Assembly: GCA_030762175.1 (NCBI GenBank) | Contig: CM060846.1 | Span: 309,972,512-310,036,511, forward strand | DNA: 64,000 bases | Origin: Metallyticus violacea | Taxonomy: Eukaryota > Arthropoda > Insecta > Mantodea > Metallyticidae | Direction of reading: 5' to 3' | In this document: piece after piece, positions 36,142 to 48,633 of the stretch | Numbering within the stretch: the first letter of the stretch is position 1 | How the letters are laid out: the number at the start of each line of letters is the position of its first letter | The notes under the pieces: model-generated | Told to the model about the DNA's origin: nothing | What the model saw: only the letters and a program-made list of their open reading frames with translations | The model's database searches: none | Position numbers and translations under genes: made by a program

Positions 36142-36729
36142 AGGCGCCTCTTCCAATAGCACAATAAACCTTACAGACTGACGTGCCGGAGATTGTTGAA
36201 ACTGCATTAAACCCACCTCCCCTATTTATATAATATTATTTATTTTATTCGCGTATCATCCTATTATTTAATATTAATATACACCATATAATACTATAAT
36301 TCCAGAAATTAAAGCATTTATAGTCACTATTTCATTGACCTTTTTCAGTAGGCTGTCAGATACTTTTAAAAAATTACATTTAACATACTAGTTAAATATT
36401 TGCCAATGTAAAACACGTCTAAACACTATTAAAACTACAACGAGGAATATTAACATAGATTCAGAACAGGAATTAGAAAGTTTTGGCTCTTACTTAAAAA
36501 AATAATGTATGTAATTTTATCTATAAGCAGCTCTTCTATTTTCTGCGGTAAAGGGGATCGACAAATTCTCTGTATTTGTGAGCAAGTCTAAAAGAAGTTT
36601 TCCACTAAATAAGGTACATTTTCAGGCTACATAAATGACAAACTACGTTAGGTTTTACACACGTACATGTAACATGACTAACCCTATATATTCAGACGTT
36701 TTCTGAGTAAAACCTCTGTAAGTCGAGGT
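36142..36729. other. Possible LINE 3' UTR, then AT-rich spacer
   Basis: 36142-36230 may be the 3' UTR of the preceding LINE. The rest is AT-rich with nothing recognised. Confidence 0.4.
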
Positions 36730-37213
36730 GTTGGGTTGGAGAGGATTATTAGAGGTGGAGAAGAACACTTCGATATTTCAGCCTTGCTCAACAGCTGGCC
36801 GTTTATACGCCCCCATACAGGAGACAGGGATGAGTTGAGGATCCCGGGCGGGAAGGATCCTAGAACGGAAATGCGAGAACGTAGAAGGGGTTTCTAATAT
36901 GTTTCCCTATATGAGTTTGATCCCTCAGAATGTACTCAGACACCGAATAAGAAAGCGCAAGCCACTGTTACACCAGCCCACGTAATCCTGGCAATTTCGA
37001 ACCTATAATAGTACAAACGGAATTAAATAATATGAAATGCGGAAGTGGAACATTTGTGGAAAATAAATATACATCCTAACATTCGCCAAGTGACCAGGGG
37101 AAACCACAAAAACATCCAAGATCTTAATGGCCGGCCCCAAAGATTTGAACCCGGAACTTTCTGAATGCGAGGCCCAAGCGTTAACGCCTGAGTCACTCAG
37201 CTCTGTTAGTCGA
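36730..37213 (-). mobile_element. SINE-D copy 1, long bipartite SINE
   Basis: Minus strand: the tRNA-like head near 37138-37213 has an A-box-like AGCTGAGTGACTCAGGCG and a B-box-like CCGGGTTCAAATC. A first body block reads TGGTTTCCCCTGGTCACTTG, then GCGAATGTTAGGATG. A second body block has CGTGGGCTGGTG (about 36975-36986) and CTTGCGCTTTCTTA. The copy at 39403 repeats the later blocks in the same order and orientation, and the copy at 58733 repeats head, first block and GGGCTGGTG. No TSD identified; ends approximate. Confidence 0.7.
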
Positions 37214-37594
37214 GTTTTTAGAGAAACTTGCACTTTTTTACCTGTTTTATTTGACATCTATTTAGACGATCCGATAAGAAGCCTGAAATGCATTAAACTA
37301 GAACTTGAACAATGTGCTACTCTTCGCAGATGTAACTATAAAACAGGTAATGAAGTAAGCAGCAATATACCGTACTATTATTCGGCTACGCAACCGGTGT
37401 TTTTCATACACTAGCGGAAACCGATTAATCTTCAGTGGACTTGCGGTTATCAGTAAAACTGAAGTTAAAGTTTCGCAGGCCATTGTGGTTGCTAAGTCGT
37501 GTTTATTATGCCAACTGTTTCACTTGCATTTCTGTAGGAAGTACGCGTTTAGACTGTGTATTTGTTTATTATGCCGTAGGTAATCTATAGCTCT
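37214..37594. other. Spacer, nothing recognised
   Basis: Small ORFs (37127-37414 and 37298-37483) partly overlap SINE-D and carry no domain. Confidence 0.5.
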
Positions 37595-37889
37595 ACCGCC
37601 ACGGGCGAAGGAGGTCGTTAAGGCGCGGACTCGTGAGCGGGAGGTCTGGGGTTCGAATACCGCTAAGACCGTCCTCCCTGACTGGGTTTTTTTCCAAGTT
37701 TTCCTCAGTCTTCATAAATGGCAAATGCCGGGGAGGTATCCTAAACTTAGGCCTGGAAAGCTTCCTTCCTTAAAAAAAAATCTTTTCCCAGTTTATCATT
37801 TCATCTCATGTATCATCAGTGTCCATCTCCCGTGGTGCCTCTGTAATAAAAACGGGTGTTAAACACTACAAAAAAATAAAAAAAAATTA
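37595..37889 (+). mobile_element. SINE-B copy 6
   Basis: Plus strand: starts ACCGCCACGGGCGAAGGAGG, A box GGTCGTTAAGGCGCGG, B box GGGGTTCGAATACCGC, body GTCCTCCCTGACTG and GCCGGGGAGGTATCC, tail GTGGTGCCTCTGTAATAAAA, CGGGTGTTAAACAC, then an interrupted poly(A) at about 37867-37887. Near full length. TSD not resolved. Confidence 0.9.
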
Positions 37890-39146
37890 AATGAAATAGG
37901 CTTCGATTAGAGACTTCCTCTCGACAGTCTTTAGCACGATTAACCCAGCAAGTTGGTGACCTGTGGCCAGTGCGTATAAAGCCTTTCAGCTGCTGCCTCC
38001 TCATCCATATGCAATTACTGCTTTATCTTATGTTAAATCCTTGAAAGTACTGACACATTATTTTGAAAAAAAAGTTTACAATATTCCTAAGATTATTGCT
38101 ACTAGGGTCTCAAAATCTTCACAAACGAATAGAGGTATGTCTCGCAGCAGAGGCAGATACTTTGAGCATATATTATGATGTGAATACAATATTAATTACT
38201 ATAAAGAAACAAGGCATGCCCGCTATTAGTTCCGACCGCGTTACACGATTTCCCTGGGGCAGTTGGCGAGGCATTTACGCAGTAGCTTCCCGTAGGCAAA
38301 ATCAATTCTCTATTGCGCAGCGGAATGAGAACCCTGTGTAAATTAAGTATGAATACGCATAATATACAACTGTTACTATTCCAATAAGAAAAACAAATGT
38401 CCTCGTATTTGCAATCAAGTTTCCTCTTACGGCAATAATACCAGTGGAACAAGAATCAAATGTGAACGGTAATGCTATGCACTATAGAATATATCACGCA
38501 TTTAGTAATTCTTCTGAATGAAAAATATCGCGTCATTAATTAAAATTATATTTTAAGGGAAAACAAAATAATTAAAAAATTTAAAATATCATCCAATTTA
38601 ATATTCCACTTCCTAATATTGCAAACAATTTTAAACTTATTATATGATATAATATACATCAATACACGTCATTCACTTGATTAACAATTCCCAAAATTGC
38701 AAACAAATGCCATGAATGAACACTAATTACTAAATGAATTTAATGCTGAGATATTACATCGGAATTTATATTGTATTTAACGTCTCAAATGAATTTACAC
38801 AAATGCAATGAATTAATGAGACGCAATTGAATCAGGAGTTTGTTGGCGTCCATATTTACCTGACTTTTGCCTTTTCAAGATGAGGGAAATGTAAGCAAAA
38901 AACCTCACTCAGGCTTTCTATAGTATGTTAAAAGGTCGAGTGGTGCAACCTATACACTTCTTCTAAAATTAGGCCCAACAATATTTTTAGTAAAATATTC
39001 ATCAACTCACTAAATTTTAACCCCTACCATAGATTCGTTACAACTTTCATACGATAACGGGGTAGAATAGGACGGTCTACATAGGAGTATTTGTGCACAG
39101 AGGTAACTAGACGGGTCCATTGTGCATGTGACCTCCGAGGGAATAT
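37890..39146. other. Spacer, nothing recognised
   Basis: Three overlapping ORFs between 37816 and 38452 have no recognised domain. The rest is AT-rich. Confidence 0.45.
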
Positions 39147-39402
39147 CTAACGTTCGTTTTTACTGCTGAGGCACCACAGGCGGTGAAAACCGATGATATT
39201 ATAAGATGGGAAAGACTGTTTTTAAATAACAAAGCTTTCCAGGCCTAAGTTTAGGGTACCTCCGCGGCATTTGAAATTTATAACGACTGAGAAAAACCTG
39301 AAAAAAAAAAACTTGGTTGGGGAGGACGTTCCTCTGGTAATTGAAAGTGGGACCTTTCGTTCATGAATCCGTGTCTTAACAACCTCGGCCGGCCGTGTCG
39401 GT
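39147..39402 (-). mobile_element. SINE-B copy 7, diverged
   Basis: Tail block with CGTTCGTTTTTACTGCTGAG and GGCACCACAGGCGGTGAA at 39151-39187, then TTCCAGGCCTAAGTTTAGGG, and the minus-strand head at 39340-39402. The head is mutated (B box reads CCCACTTTCAATTACC; A-box region CCGAGGTTGTTAAG). It abuts SINE-D copy 2 directly. Confidence 0.85.
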
Positions 39403-39423
39403 AAGGAATGAGGACACGGCCGG
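39389..39423. other. GC-rich perfect hairpin at a SINE junction
   Basis: CCGGCCGTGTC at 39389-39399 is the exact inverse complement of GACACGGCCGG at 39413-39423, with a 13-nt loop. It spans the SINE-B/SINE-D boundary. Confidence 0.85.
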
Positions 39424-39785
39424 GCAGGAATCCGAGGAGGCAATGCGCGAGCATAGGGGTGGGGGTCCCTAACGTTTCCAAAGATGATAAGTCCTAGATA
39501 CGGCGAAAGCCTTTCCCGATCCACCCAAGTAGGCCCCATACAGACCCCACCAGACGCAGGACACTAAGATAGAAAAGCAAGTCACCGCACCACAAGGCAC
39601 CAGCCCACCTTGCCTGGCTCTTTCGTTCCTGAAACTATGATGCTATGGCATGAAATTAAAGGAAATGGGAAGCGGAAAATTCGTGATCCAGCATTTGCCT
39701 CAGTCGTAGGGGAGAAGAAAACCAAGGTCATGATGTCCCAACGGAAATTGAACCCGGGACCGCCTGAGCTAACCCGCTCCGTCTT
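39403..39785 (-). mobile_element. SINE-D copy 2
   Basis: Minus strand: the tRNA-like head at about 39742-39781 has A-box-like GGGTTAGCTCAGGCGGT directly followed by B-box-like CCCGGGTTCAATTTCC, so the anticodon-arm region is deleted. The body has GACTGAGGCAAATGCTGGAT, then GGTGGGCTGGTGCCTTGTGG, then GTGACTTGCTTTTCTATCTT, matching the 36730 copy in order. TSD not resolved. Confidence 0.7.
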
Positions 39786-40479
39786 TCATACATACCTTAA
39801 ACACATTTCTTAACAGATCTACGTAACAAGTATAAAACAACACACTGTATCATTCTACACGTTGAAAAAAATACGTAAACTTCGAAAAAAAAAATTATAT
39901 CAGAACTACTGGAATTTCCTTATCGGCTACATATACACATAACTAACACCATCAACTGTCATAACCACAAATGTAACCAACAGCACAGAACATTAAGATA
40001 AAATCAATTTGTTTTTCAAACGTTGGGATACTGATACTGTCTGCCATTTAACAATGGAAGATAAGCTATTTAAATTCTGCCACCAAAATGGAATTCCAGC
40101 CTGATCTCGGCGGTTTTATGTAGCTTGCCGATAGGATGAGTTTGCAAAAATATAAGTTGGGTACAAAGCTGAAAACTTGGGGTGTGAAACTGAAATTACT
40201 TAACGAAAGCAATAACAATTGTAATATTTTCCTTTGTTTTATTATTTGCACAATTCATTTATTCTAAAATGTGAAGAATTCTAATAAACAATTAAAATGA
40301 CAAATAATATTACAAATGTGTACTCTACAACTGTTCCCTCAATAATAAATAATTTAAAATGGATTAAAATTTAAATTATAACGTTTATGATATTACACTA
40401 CAGTGTGTTAAGATTTGAGAACATTTACTCTTATATTTTTGCTAACATTGTTTTGATTTATTCTGCGTTTCCCTTGCTA
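39786..40479. other. AT-rich spacer, nothing recognised
   Basis: No repeat or coding signal seen before the mariner-type element. Confidence 0.5.
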
Positions 40480-40656
40480 CAGAGCCCTCGTTTGTACACG
40501 TGGCCGGCTTAACGGGGATTGCTTGGCACCCGGAAGCAGGCTGTTTGCCGGTGGAATCAGATATCCATAGCCACCTAAATTCAAGCGTATAGATTTCTGT
40601 AAGCATTCACAGCACATTAAACGCCATTGTTTTTTTTTTATCATGAAATGGGAATT

Positions 40657-40746
40657 TCATGTGCAAGTCGGGTTTTTCTGCACTCCAACATATATTGTTT
40701 GTGCCGCTACATGACCATGTAAATAAAACCATGCTTTGTCCCTAAA

Positions 40747-40842
<96 letters not shown>

Positions 40843-41241
40843 AATTAAACGCTGGTCAACAGAGCGAACATCATTATCCAAGACCCGATTGCAGAAATTA
40901 ACTCTACTGACATTATCGCGTGGGTTTCTGTTCTTGAACTATAGTTATCTCGTAAGGTTTTAATTTTAAAAGATTACTGGCATAAAGGTTGGCAAAATTT
41001 CTGATTCCTATGCAAGCTTTCCGAGAGATTTCTTTGGATTTCGTTCCAACTTTTCTCCGATGTCACCGAATTTTTCCTCTGTAAGAACATGGCGTTTTAC
41101 TTTCGGTTTCTTATCAAGAACAGATCCCATTTCCATAAATATATTCCCAAGATTACAAACCGTTTCTCTATGAGGCGCACGAACAATAGGGAATCTGACT
41201 ATAAATTTCCGTCTCCCTTCTCTACACGAGTTTGTTGACAC
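40657..41241 (-). pseudogene. Mariner-type transposase remnant in copy 1
   Basis: From 41241 a 77-codon frame holds the N-terminal helix-turn-helix region (GRRKFIVRFPIVRAPHRET, GSVLDKKPKVKRHVLTEEK, RNPKKSLGKLA). After stops, VNFCNRVLDNDV lies at about 40862-40897. Then, beyond the (AAAG)n tract, DKAWFYLHGHVAAQ and NPTCT occupy about 40657-40741. These correspond to the N-terminal domain, the RFCNW segment and the second catalytic block (usually DEAWFHLSGYVNSQN). Here the E is K. The third catalytic D and nearly all of the C-terminal half are gone. Not functional. Confidence 0.75.
40744..40845. repeat. (AAAG)n microsatellite inside the transposase relic
   Basis: About 25 AAAG units. The equivalent position of the sister element (about 48885) reads only CCTAAAAAAATTTAACG, so the array grew after the two copies diverged, probably from that A-rich stretch. 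Confidence 0.95.
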
Positions 41242-41470
41242 AAGTACATGAAGATTCTTGTGCTACAAGTACATGGACTCTTTGGCATTATAACAGCACT
41301 AACACATTAAAACACTGAAACACGTGGTCCAAAAATGTCGATTCCTGTACGCACAAAGACTGCGAGTCACAAACGGATCAGCGGGAAAATGGAGGGGGTG
41401 ACAAACCAGTTAGAAAAAGGGCAGGCAAGTCTCCGTTAAGCCGGCCACGCGTCCAAATGGATGCTCCATA

Positions 41471-41537
41471 TTTTAAGTATAAGAGTTATTAATTTCAAAC
41501 TCTACATTGTATTCATTTATATATACTTATAGCAAAA

Positions 41538-41588
<51 letters not shown>

Positions 41589-42316
41589 TTTAATGTACTG
41601 AAAGAACTCGCAGTAACTTGTGGTTTTAGTACATTGGTAGAGATCAGATTGGATTGCTAATTAAAAGGGGTTATAAAATGCAGACTTTCAATTTTTTCAG
41701 TATAGGATTATTAATATTACATAGACACTAAGTTATCTTTTCAGATCGTATAGTCAAACTAGCTAGTAAGAAATAAAGTTAAGGAAACCATTATCTACGC
41801 TCACTGTAAAACTTTATGAAATGGTTTTGGAGTGCTTTTAAAGTCACCATGAAAGCATACACACCGACATTGCACCAAAAAGTTTCTTTAGGCATGACGG
41901 ATGACCTTCTCAACTGCAACGGTCACCAGCCACCACACGAGCAGTGTTAAAAAGTTTGTGCGACATTGACGTAGGCCTGCGTCAACAGGACATGACGTAG
42001 ATTATTCTCTGTCACCTTCTACTTCCTACCAGATTCAAAAGACAGCTGCGTAAGGAAATATCAGCATCGAAACCACCTTATAATTGAGTTTTGGTATTAA
42101 TATTATTAATGCAATTGGCTAATATTTTGAATCGTTCATTTTCCACTTTATTCCTTGTGCTCTTGTCTAAAATAATGATAAGCTAGGAATGGCATCAGCT
42201 AAAGCTTGTCAAGTTCTCATTTGTATTCTTCAGTGGATCTAATTGTTATGTGGTTCTACAGCACCCAAATGATGTACTTGTAATTTCTTCAGTAAACGTG
42301 TGCACCCTTACATCAC
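41471..42316. other. Spacer with a compound microsatellite
   Basis: Apart from the (GT)n(GA)n tract at 41539-41584, nothing was recognised. Confidence 0.5.
41539..41584. repeat. Compound (GT)n(GA)n microsatellite
   Basis: (GT)n passes directly into (GA)n, the same composition and order as the tract at 10707-10763. Confidence 0.95.
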
Positions 42317-42620
42317 GTCTCGGGGGTCTAATGAATAGTGTTTAGCGCCCGTTTTTGCTTCAGAGGCACCACAGGCGATAGACACTGATGATACATGAGA
42401 TGAAATGATATATTGGGAAAGGATTTATTTTTATGGAAGGAATCGTTTCAGGCCTAAGTTTAGGGGTAACTCCCCGGAATTTGCCATTTATGAGGACTGA
42501 GGAAAACCTGGAAAAAACCTCAGTCAGGAAGGACAGTCCTGGCGGTATTCGAACCCAGACCTCCCGCTCACGAGTCCGCGCCTTAACAACCTTGGCGACC
42601 CGTGGCGGTCTCGGGGGTCT
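42317..42620 (-). mobile_element. SINE-B copy 8 with 13-bp TSD
   Basis: Full-length minus-strand copy: the head ends CGCCACGGGTCGCCAAGG with A box GGTTGTTAAGGCGCGGACTC and B box GGGTTCGAATACCGCC, and the tail at 42331-42380 ends in TGTTTAGCGCCCGTTTTTGC. The duplication GTCTCGGGGGTCT occurs at 42317-42329 and 42608-42620. The outermost base or two may belong to the element. It has few mutations in the Pol III boxes. Confidence 0.93.
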
Positions 42621-45600
42621 CTACGACCTTGTCTTAACTAATCAACATGCAGAGTACAGTTATATCCTGGGTTCAACTTCCGTTGTCGGCTAAACTTAAA
42701 TGTTTTCGCGATTTAGATCTTACTTTCCTGAATTTAATCTAAAAAATCTTAACTTTAAAAATAAATAGGCAATATAACATAAACCAAATAGTTGGTACAG
42801 AAAGGCAACTGTGTAACCCGAGCAATTCTTCCAACAAAAAGTGAACTACTTAAAAGTCTAGGTCAGATTTTATGTGACCAATAGCACAAGGGCAGTGGGA
42901 AAACACGTTGACATCGTCTCCAACCCCATTAATTCCATATGCTCGCCTTATTGAGCATGGCTATAGAATCTTGTTTGACTTAAACTAAAGTAAGAGAACC
43001 TTAGGTTAAATGACGTATTGCAATACATGCTGTATATAAAAAACTAAAAATGTTCAGCTAAATTATATTACACGAGTTTGTTAAAATGATGGGGCATTTT
43101 CAGTAAGCTTACTTTTAGTTATTTTAATGTTAATAACTAATTTTTCGATTCTTGTGTTAGGCAATAAACATAAGTATACATTTGGTGTCTTAATATTGGC
43201 TCGCCGTTTTAAAAACAGACAGACAGATGAGCTCACGAACTATTCTTGACCCTCCCAAACGAGAAGTGCTTAATGGAATTCTAAATACTAAAAGCGAAAT
43301 TAAGTTATGTTTGTACTGGGCTATAAACACCGGGAATGAAGCGCTACTGTCTTGCGATCAGGAGAAGGCAAGTGCGGGCTAAAGTTTGAGGGAGCTTGGA
43401 CTGTTTATCTGCACAAGTACGAACGTATGGGACACATGCTGCCACACGAATAAAGACCTTTCAGACTCAGATCTTACATGCCTGCTGGACTTCTAACCTG
43501 CGCTAGTATCTGACTACACTGCTTTTTTATCGGCTGCGTGCATTAACATAATGAGGACAAAAAAAAAAAGCCCATAGCCTTGCATCAGCGCGCCAAGACT
43601 ACGGGCTCCTCGATTCTAATGGCCTAGTACCTAATAGTTTAAACTGGGCCCTACACTCACGGCTTTATTGGTTCTTTCTCTCTTTTACAGAATCATAATT
43701 TTATGATAATATTAGAATGACACAGTGATCGTACTATAGGTTCTGCATGAACAACTATTTTCTAAAGCAATGTTTTGGTCTTTGTGATTTCACCTGTCTT
43801 TTATTCTTATTTTCTTATGCTTAGTTCTTGCATTCCTATATTTTCCTACTTCTTTTTTTCCAAATTTCCTAATTTCCCAGAGAACTCTCCTGGAATTTCT
43901 ACACTCTGTCCCATCCTTTACAATAGATTTATAACAACAATTTTGTATAAACATATATTTCCTAATCTACCCACCACCAATCACTACGTACTAATAATTA
44001 TATCGATTGATATAATGTATGCTATTTAGATCGTAAACGATCTTCGACACATGCGAGGTTTTAGTCATCAGTAGGAAAGATGCGCCGTGCCGTTAGTATG
44101 AAGGAGTCTGTGGTAATGGTGCACCTCCGCCCCCTACCACCCTCGGAGAAATACTTCTTCCGAATCATCCAGTAGAAAATGTTTACTTAGCTCATTCCTC
44201 ACACTTGCCTTCTTCTGTTCGCCAAATAGTAACCATAAGCCACCCTCTCTCCTTGCGCCTGTGAATCGTAAGTTCTTGTTTGCCTGCTGGACAGTAGCTC
44301 ATAGCTTGTATTTTTGCTTTATGCGTATTTGAGCGTGCTTACTTGATATTAAGAGTTGAAGATTTCTGATACCCAGTGGTTTATTTTCCATAAAGAATTT
44401 GATAACTTTTGCGATTTAAGCAACGATTTATACCTATACTTAAGACTTACTTCTATAAATAAAAGGAAATAAGTCATTATTGAACAGTTCAGTAGGTGTA
44501 TTTAGAAATTTTGCGTGTATTGCATTCTTATTCTTATTCTCATTTGATTTCCTTTTTAGTCACATAACGTATGTATATGGATATGTCTACAGCTTTGCGT
44601 CTGATCACTTCGGATGTGTGATAAGTGCTCGTTAATTATATAGCCTTTGCTTTGAAAGGAAAACATGGCGGATCAAACAGCTCATGGTATGGTGAGAGTA
44701 CCTCCCCTGCACGACTCCAGGAGAACTGTTTAAGAGCCAAGCTTTCCTTCATGCACAGGTGCACTGTTGAGCAGTATTTGGAACTTCTCGGTGTCCAAAC
44801 GCAGAGCTCTTACTTATATCTCTTACACTTGGAAGATAACATACTGGCTACAATTTCTTTTTAAGAAAATGACATAGATTAGCTCACAATTCCTGTAGAT
44901 TCACCTAGCAGAATGGAAGAGAAGGTCCCATGGCATTAACAATTGCCGGGGTAAATAAATGAATAAATAAGTGAATTATGAGTAAAACTATTTTAGGTAT
45001 AAACAAAATGTGCTGATTCAGTGAAACAATAAACACCACGTTTATTATTTAAACTGTCATATTAAAATGATTATTATATTAGGACATGATTCTCAGTAAA
45101 CTTATTCAGATGTGGCTTATATATTGCCATTTTCATCGCTTTTTATTTATATTATAAAGAATAAAATTAATTATCAATTGTACCATTAGTAAAATAATTA
45201 TTTTCGAAAACGTATATGCATAACAATGTCTGCTACGTTCTCAAATAAATGCATTTTCATATTTACGCAATTAGATAGTTCAATATATGACGTTAGTCTC
45301 AGTTTTTATATCTGATATGTTTTCTTCTTCATCATCTAAAGGCCAGTAGGTGATTCCATTAGTTTTCTTACAGACCCGTATAATGTAGATATATTTTTTG
45401 TATTTTGAAGAACCTGTTTAACTTATATAGCAATCGGTGACTGCAGTCCATTACAGAGCGCATTCGGCAGTTGTGTAAATACCATCTTGTGTAGATGGTC
45501 ACCTACCTAGTAAATCTTACTTGGCTGTGAGTGTGAACAGAGCAGATACTTTTGCCTCGGTTTGTTCTGCAGTGTTCGCCCATGATTGTCCTTCTATTTG

Positions 45601-48600
45601 CTTGAAATTCTATTTCATTTTAATTTCTTGTTTAAAACCTTTTCATTGGGTGCTTTTCTAACAATTTGATGGTTGGTGAAGTTTTGTGGCACTTTGTCAA
45701 GTACGCATGTTTCCTTCCTCTTTGCTCCAAAGTGAAAAATCATCCATTAGAATGCGTTTACTAGAATTTCAGTTATCTTCTTTATTTCATGAATGGTGCG
45801 CTATTGAGAAGCTATTGCTACTGATTGAAATGATGATTTTCAATTAACCTAGAAGTCTGATTTTTGAGACTGTTGGGGTTGTTTACTGGCATCAAGTATT
45901 GCTTTTGTTTCTGCCGTGAAAATGGCTTGATTTTGTCCTACTGGTATGTTGGGAGATTGTATAGAATAAATAAATATAACATGTTTCTTTCATTCACCAT
46001 ACACGATCATTCTTCTAGTGAGTACCTTTTGGTCAGTGTTTCTAGTGTATGTTGTTTGAATTCTTTAGGAGGGTGGGGGTTTTCTTACTATAAAGTTGTG
46101 GTCAAAGCCTCTCTGGTTTGATAACGGGTTCTGAAACGGTTTAATTTCTCTTTTGATGTGTAACCCTTGAGGACTTTTGTTCATTGTATCAATTAAAGTT
46201 TGTGTTTTCAATTGTAAGTATTCTGTGATCTTCTAGAAACTGTATTTTAATATAAATGTCTGTTGCTTATTTATTGCATATGGCCGATTTGTTATTTTAA
46301 CGTTTTGCTCATTTGTGCAAAAAATTAAACGTCTTAGGAAAATCATGATGCATGAATATTCTTAACGTCTAGTGTCACTATAATGCAGTTTTTAGTTCAA
46401 TTAAAGTTTGTTATTTATAAGATATTCTCCAGAAGTTTTAAATTTAATAAAACAATTTTACACCCAATAGCGAATTTTTCTTTTGGTAGAAATAAATAAT
46501 CTGATGACAACTAATATGAAATCGTAGCCTCAGGTAATGGATATGACTTCTTTGTTTCCTAGGCTATTTACTACTACAACACGGTTAAATTCACAAGAAT
46601 TCTTGTAATTTAAACATTAAACTTTTAATGTGACAACGGAATTGATGAAGTAACTTTTTTATCTAGTACAACTATATTTCGCAGGTTTATAAAGCGTGGA
46701 CTGTCAATACCAACGTTTAGTGCTTTCACAATGCACAAATCTTATCGAATTACTTACTATGTACACTTTTTTCCCTAACATTTTCCACACCCGAGGCGTC
46801 TCTAGTTATATTGGAAGTGATGCGTTTCGTGTTTCCGTCCCCTCGGTTACATATTTCCGGATTCTGTTATGACGGAGAGTGGGTTCAGAAATTCGCATTT
46901 TATCGTTTATGGAGTAATTATTTGCAGGATTTTATAACTGAAATTCCTCTTCGCGTCCTTTTAATGCATATTTATGCATGAAGGCACTGAATCCTACCCC
47001 ACTTGTAGGCAGCTATTTCCTTCAGCAGTCTTCTCGTAAATGCACCCATCTAAAACTAGCTTACGAGCAAATATTTCAAACCACTGCCAATACGTACCTA
47101 TATTTCAATGTTTGGTTTGGCAACTTGACTCAAGTATAATTTTATAATTGTTATTTTATAGTTTTTTTGAAGATAAGCAGTCATATGCCACAATTTGAGC
47201 GACATTTAATAGAAAACAGTAATTATTAATATGTTTACTATTTAATGCTTTATAAAAGCATTTATTATGATTCCCATATAATGCGATCTATTTGAACCAG
47301 TAGAAAGATACCAGCAGAAGTAGGCCAGCGCGCACCGCAGTATTGCTGAGTCGAATACTATTGGCAACGCGGAACAGATATTATTTCACAATAATTCAGT
47401 TGTAATCTGGTCGATTCCCGTATTGGTATTTTATTTGTGGGTCAGTTTTAAAAAAATCAAATCTATGAATATAAACTGAGCTGCTAGAGAAATAGCCTAC
47501 ATTTCAGAAACCGAGTTGCAACGTATGTAATAAAATTTGTTTTATGTGCAAAATATTTTCTTTTTTACCCACGTTGCCCCTTTTTCAGCTACAAAAATAT
47601 CCTAACTCATTTACCTAGTTCCGATCACCCGATAATGAAGTGAGGTTTTTAGTATTAGGGAAATACTTAGGTATACAGAAAAACATTTTTTTCTTTTCCA
47701 TATTTGAACATAATGAAATGCTCATTTCAAAAGCTGTTTGTATTTAATATTGAGCGTCTTTCTCTATTTTCAGTGTGCGAATAAGTACACTGATTGACAT
47801 GGACGTACAGAAACAGTAAAATGAAATGTCTAAATTTCCACGATGCAGTTTATTAGAAAATATTTGTCACAAATAAAAATTTTAAGATATTTATTACACA
47901 TATTTTCCTAAATATAATGACATGAACACTGTGCAAAAATAATCATTCTTATAATTTTATCATACACATAAAATTTAACTTGCTTTATAGTCATTAACGA
48001 AGCAGCAATGTGAATGTTTAATTTTTGTAACGAATAATTTACGCTTTGAAATTTCTTTAAAGACATTACCCCGCGACACAATATACGCTTTTTTTTGGCT
48101 CCACCTCGCGTATGCAACAGGTTTCTGGTGCGATATTTCACCTTAGCTCTCTTTAATTTCTCCGGTCTTGCCTAAGCCAGGTCTCTGTTCCCTTTAGACC
48201 CCATTATGTATTTTATTCCCTCTCTCTAATTCTTGCGTTTCATGATCATTGTTTTCTTATTTCGCCAAGGTGAATTTTCATCGAATCAGTTTATTGTTGT
48301 ATCTGTATTTCCGATTATTTTACTCGTCTAGCTATGCGCATTTGGGGTAAGCAAGTAATGCTGTAGAGTAGCAGTATCTTGACCTAGTACTCACCTAGCA
48401 CCATGAAGTTCCTGGTTTTATAAAAGCGATCAATTGTATAACTAGTAATATCTAACGTGTTTTTCAATTACCCGGTGTTTGTATACAAATCGTTATGCTA
48501 ACTTCCTCATCTCATTCTCATCTTCAATGGTGTTCGCCACAATGAGCAAATCAGACGTCAATTATTACGGTTTTTAGCTGATATTACATACAATTTTAAT

Positions 48601-48633
48601 TTAAAACAAGCAGAAGTTAAATTGATCCTTCCA
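42621..48633. other. Long AT-rich stretch, no recognised element
   Basis: No TE block or coding signal could be assigned in about 6 kb. Small ORFs include 44625-44864 (79 codons), 45864-46121 and 47908-48141, none with a known domain. An imperfect inverted repeat AGCCCATAG/CTACGGGCT lies at about 43569-43607. This and 14.7-18.5 kb are the most repeat-poor parts of the window. Confidence 0.4.

Larger units (their letters stand above)
40480..41468 (-). mobile_element. Deleted mariner-type element, copy 1 (about 989 bp)
   Basis: Flanked by TA at 40478-40479 and 41469-41470, the target site of the mariner/Tc1 superfamily. The ends are inverted repeats: the left end (CAGAGCCCTCGTTTGTACAC, then GTGGCCGGCTTAACGGGGA) mirrors the right end around 41425-41468 (TCTCCGTTAAGCCGGCCACG, CGTCCAAATGGATGCTCCA) over about 40 bp, with a core of 16 identical bases. 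Inside is a broken transposase on the minus strand, about half the usual 330-350 codons. It shares ends and internal structure with 48634-49479, so a deleted form was mobile. It also holds an (AAAG)n expansion. Confidence 0.85.

Noticed and set aside
40736..40963. Repetitive KKERKKER protein and its LSFFLSFF antisense
   Set aside because: Translation of the (AAAG)n microsatellite.
42621..48633. Host gene exons in the repeat-poor 6-kb stretch
   Set aside because: ORFs are short, without known domains or consistent splice signals.
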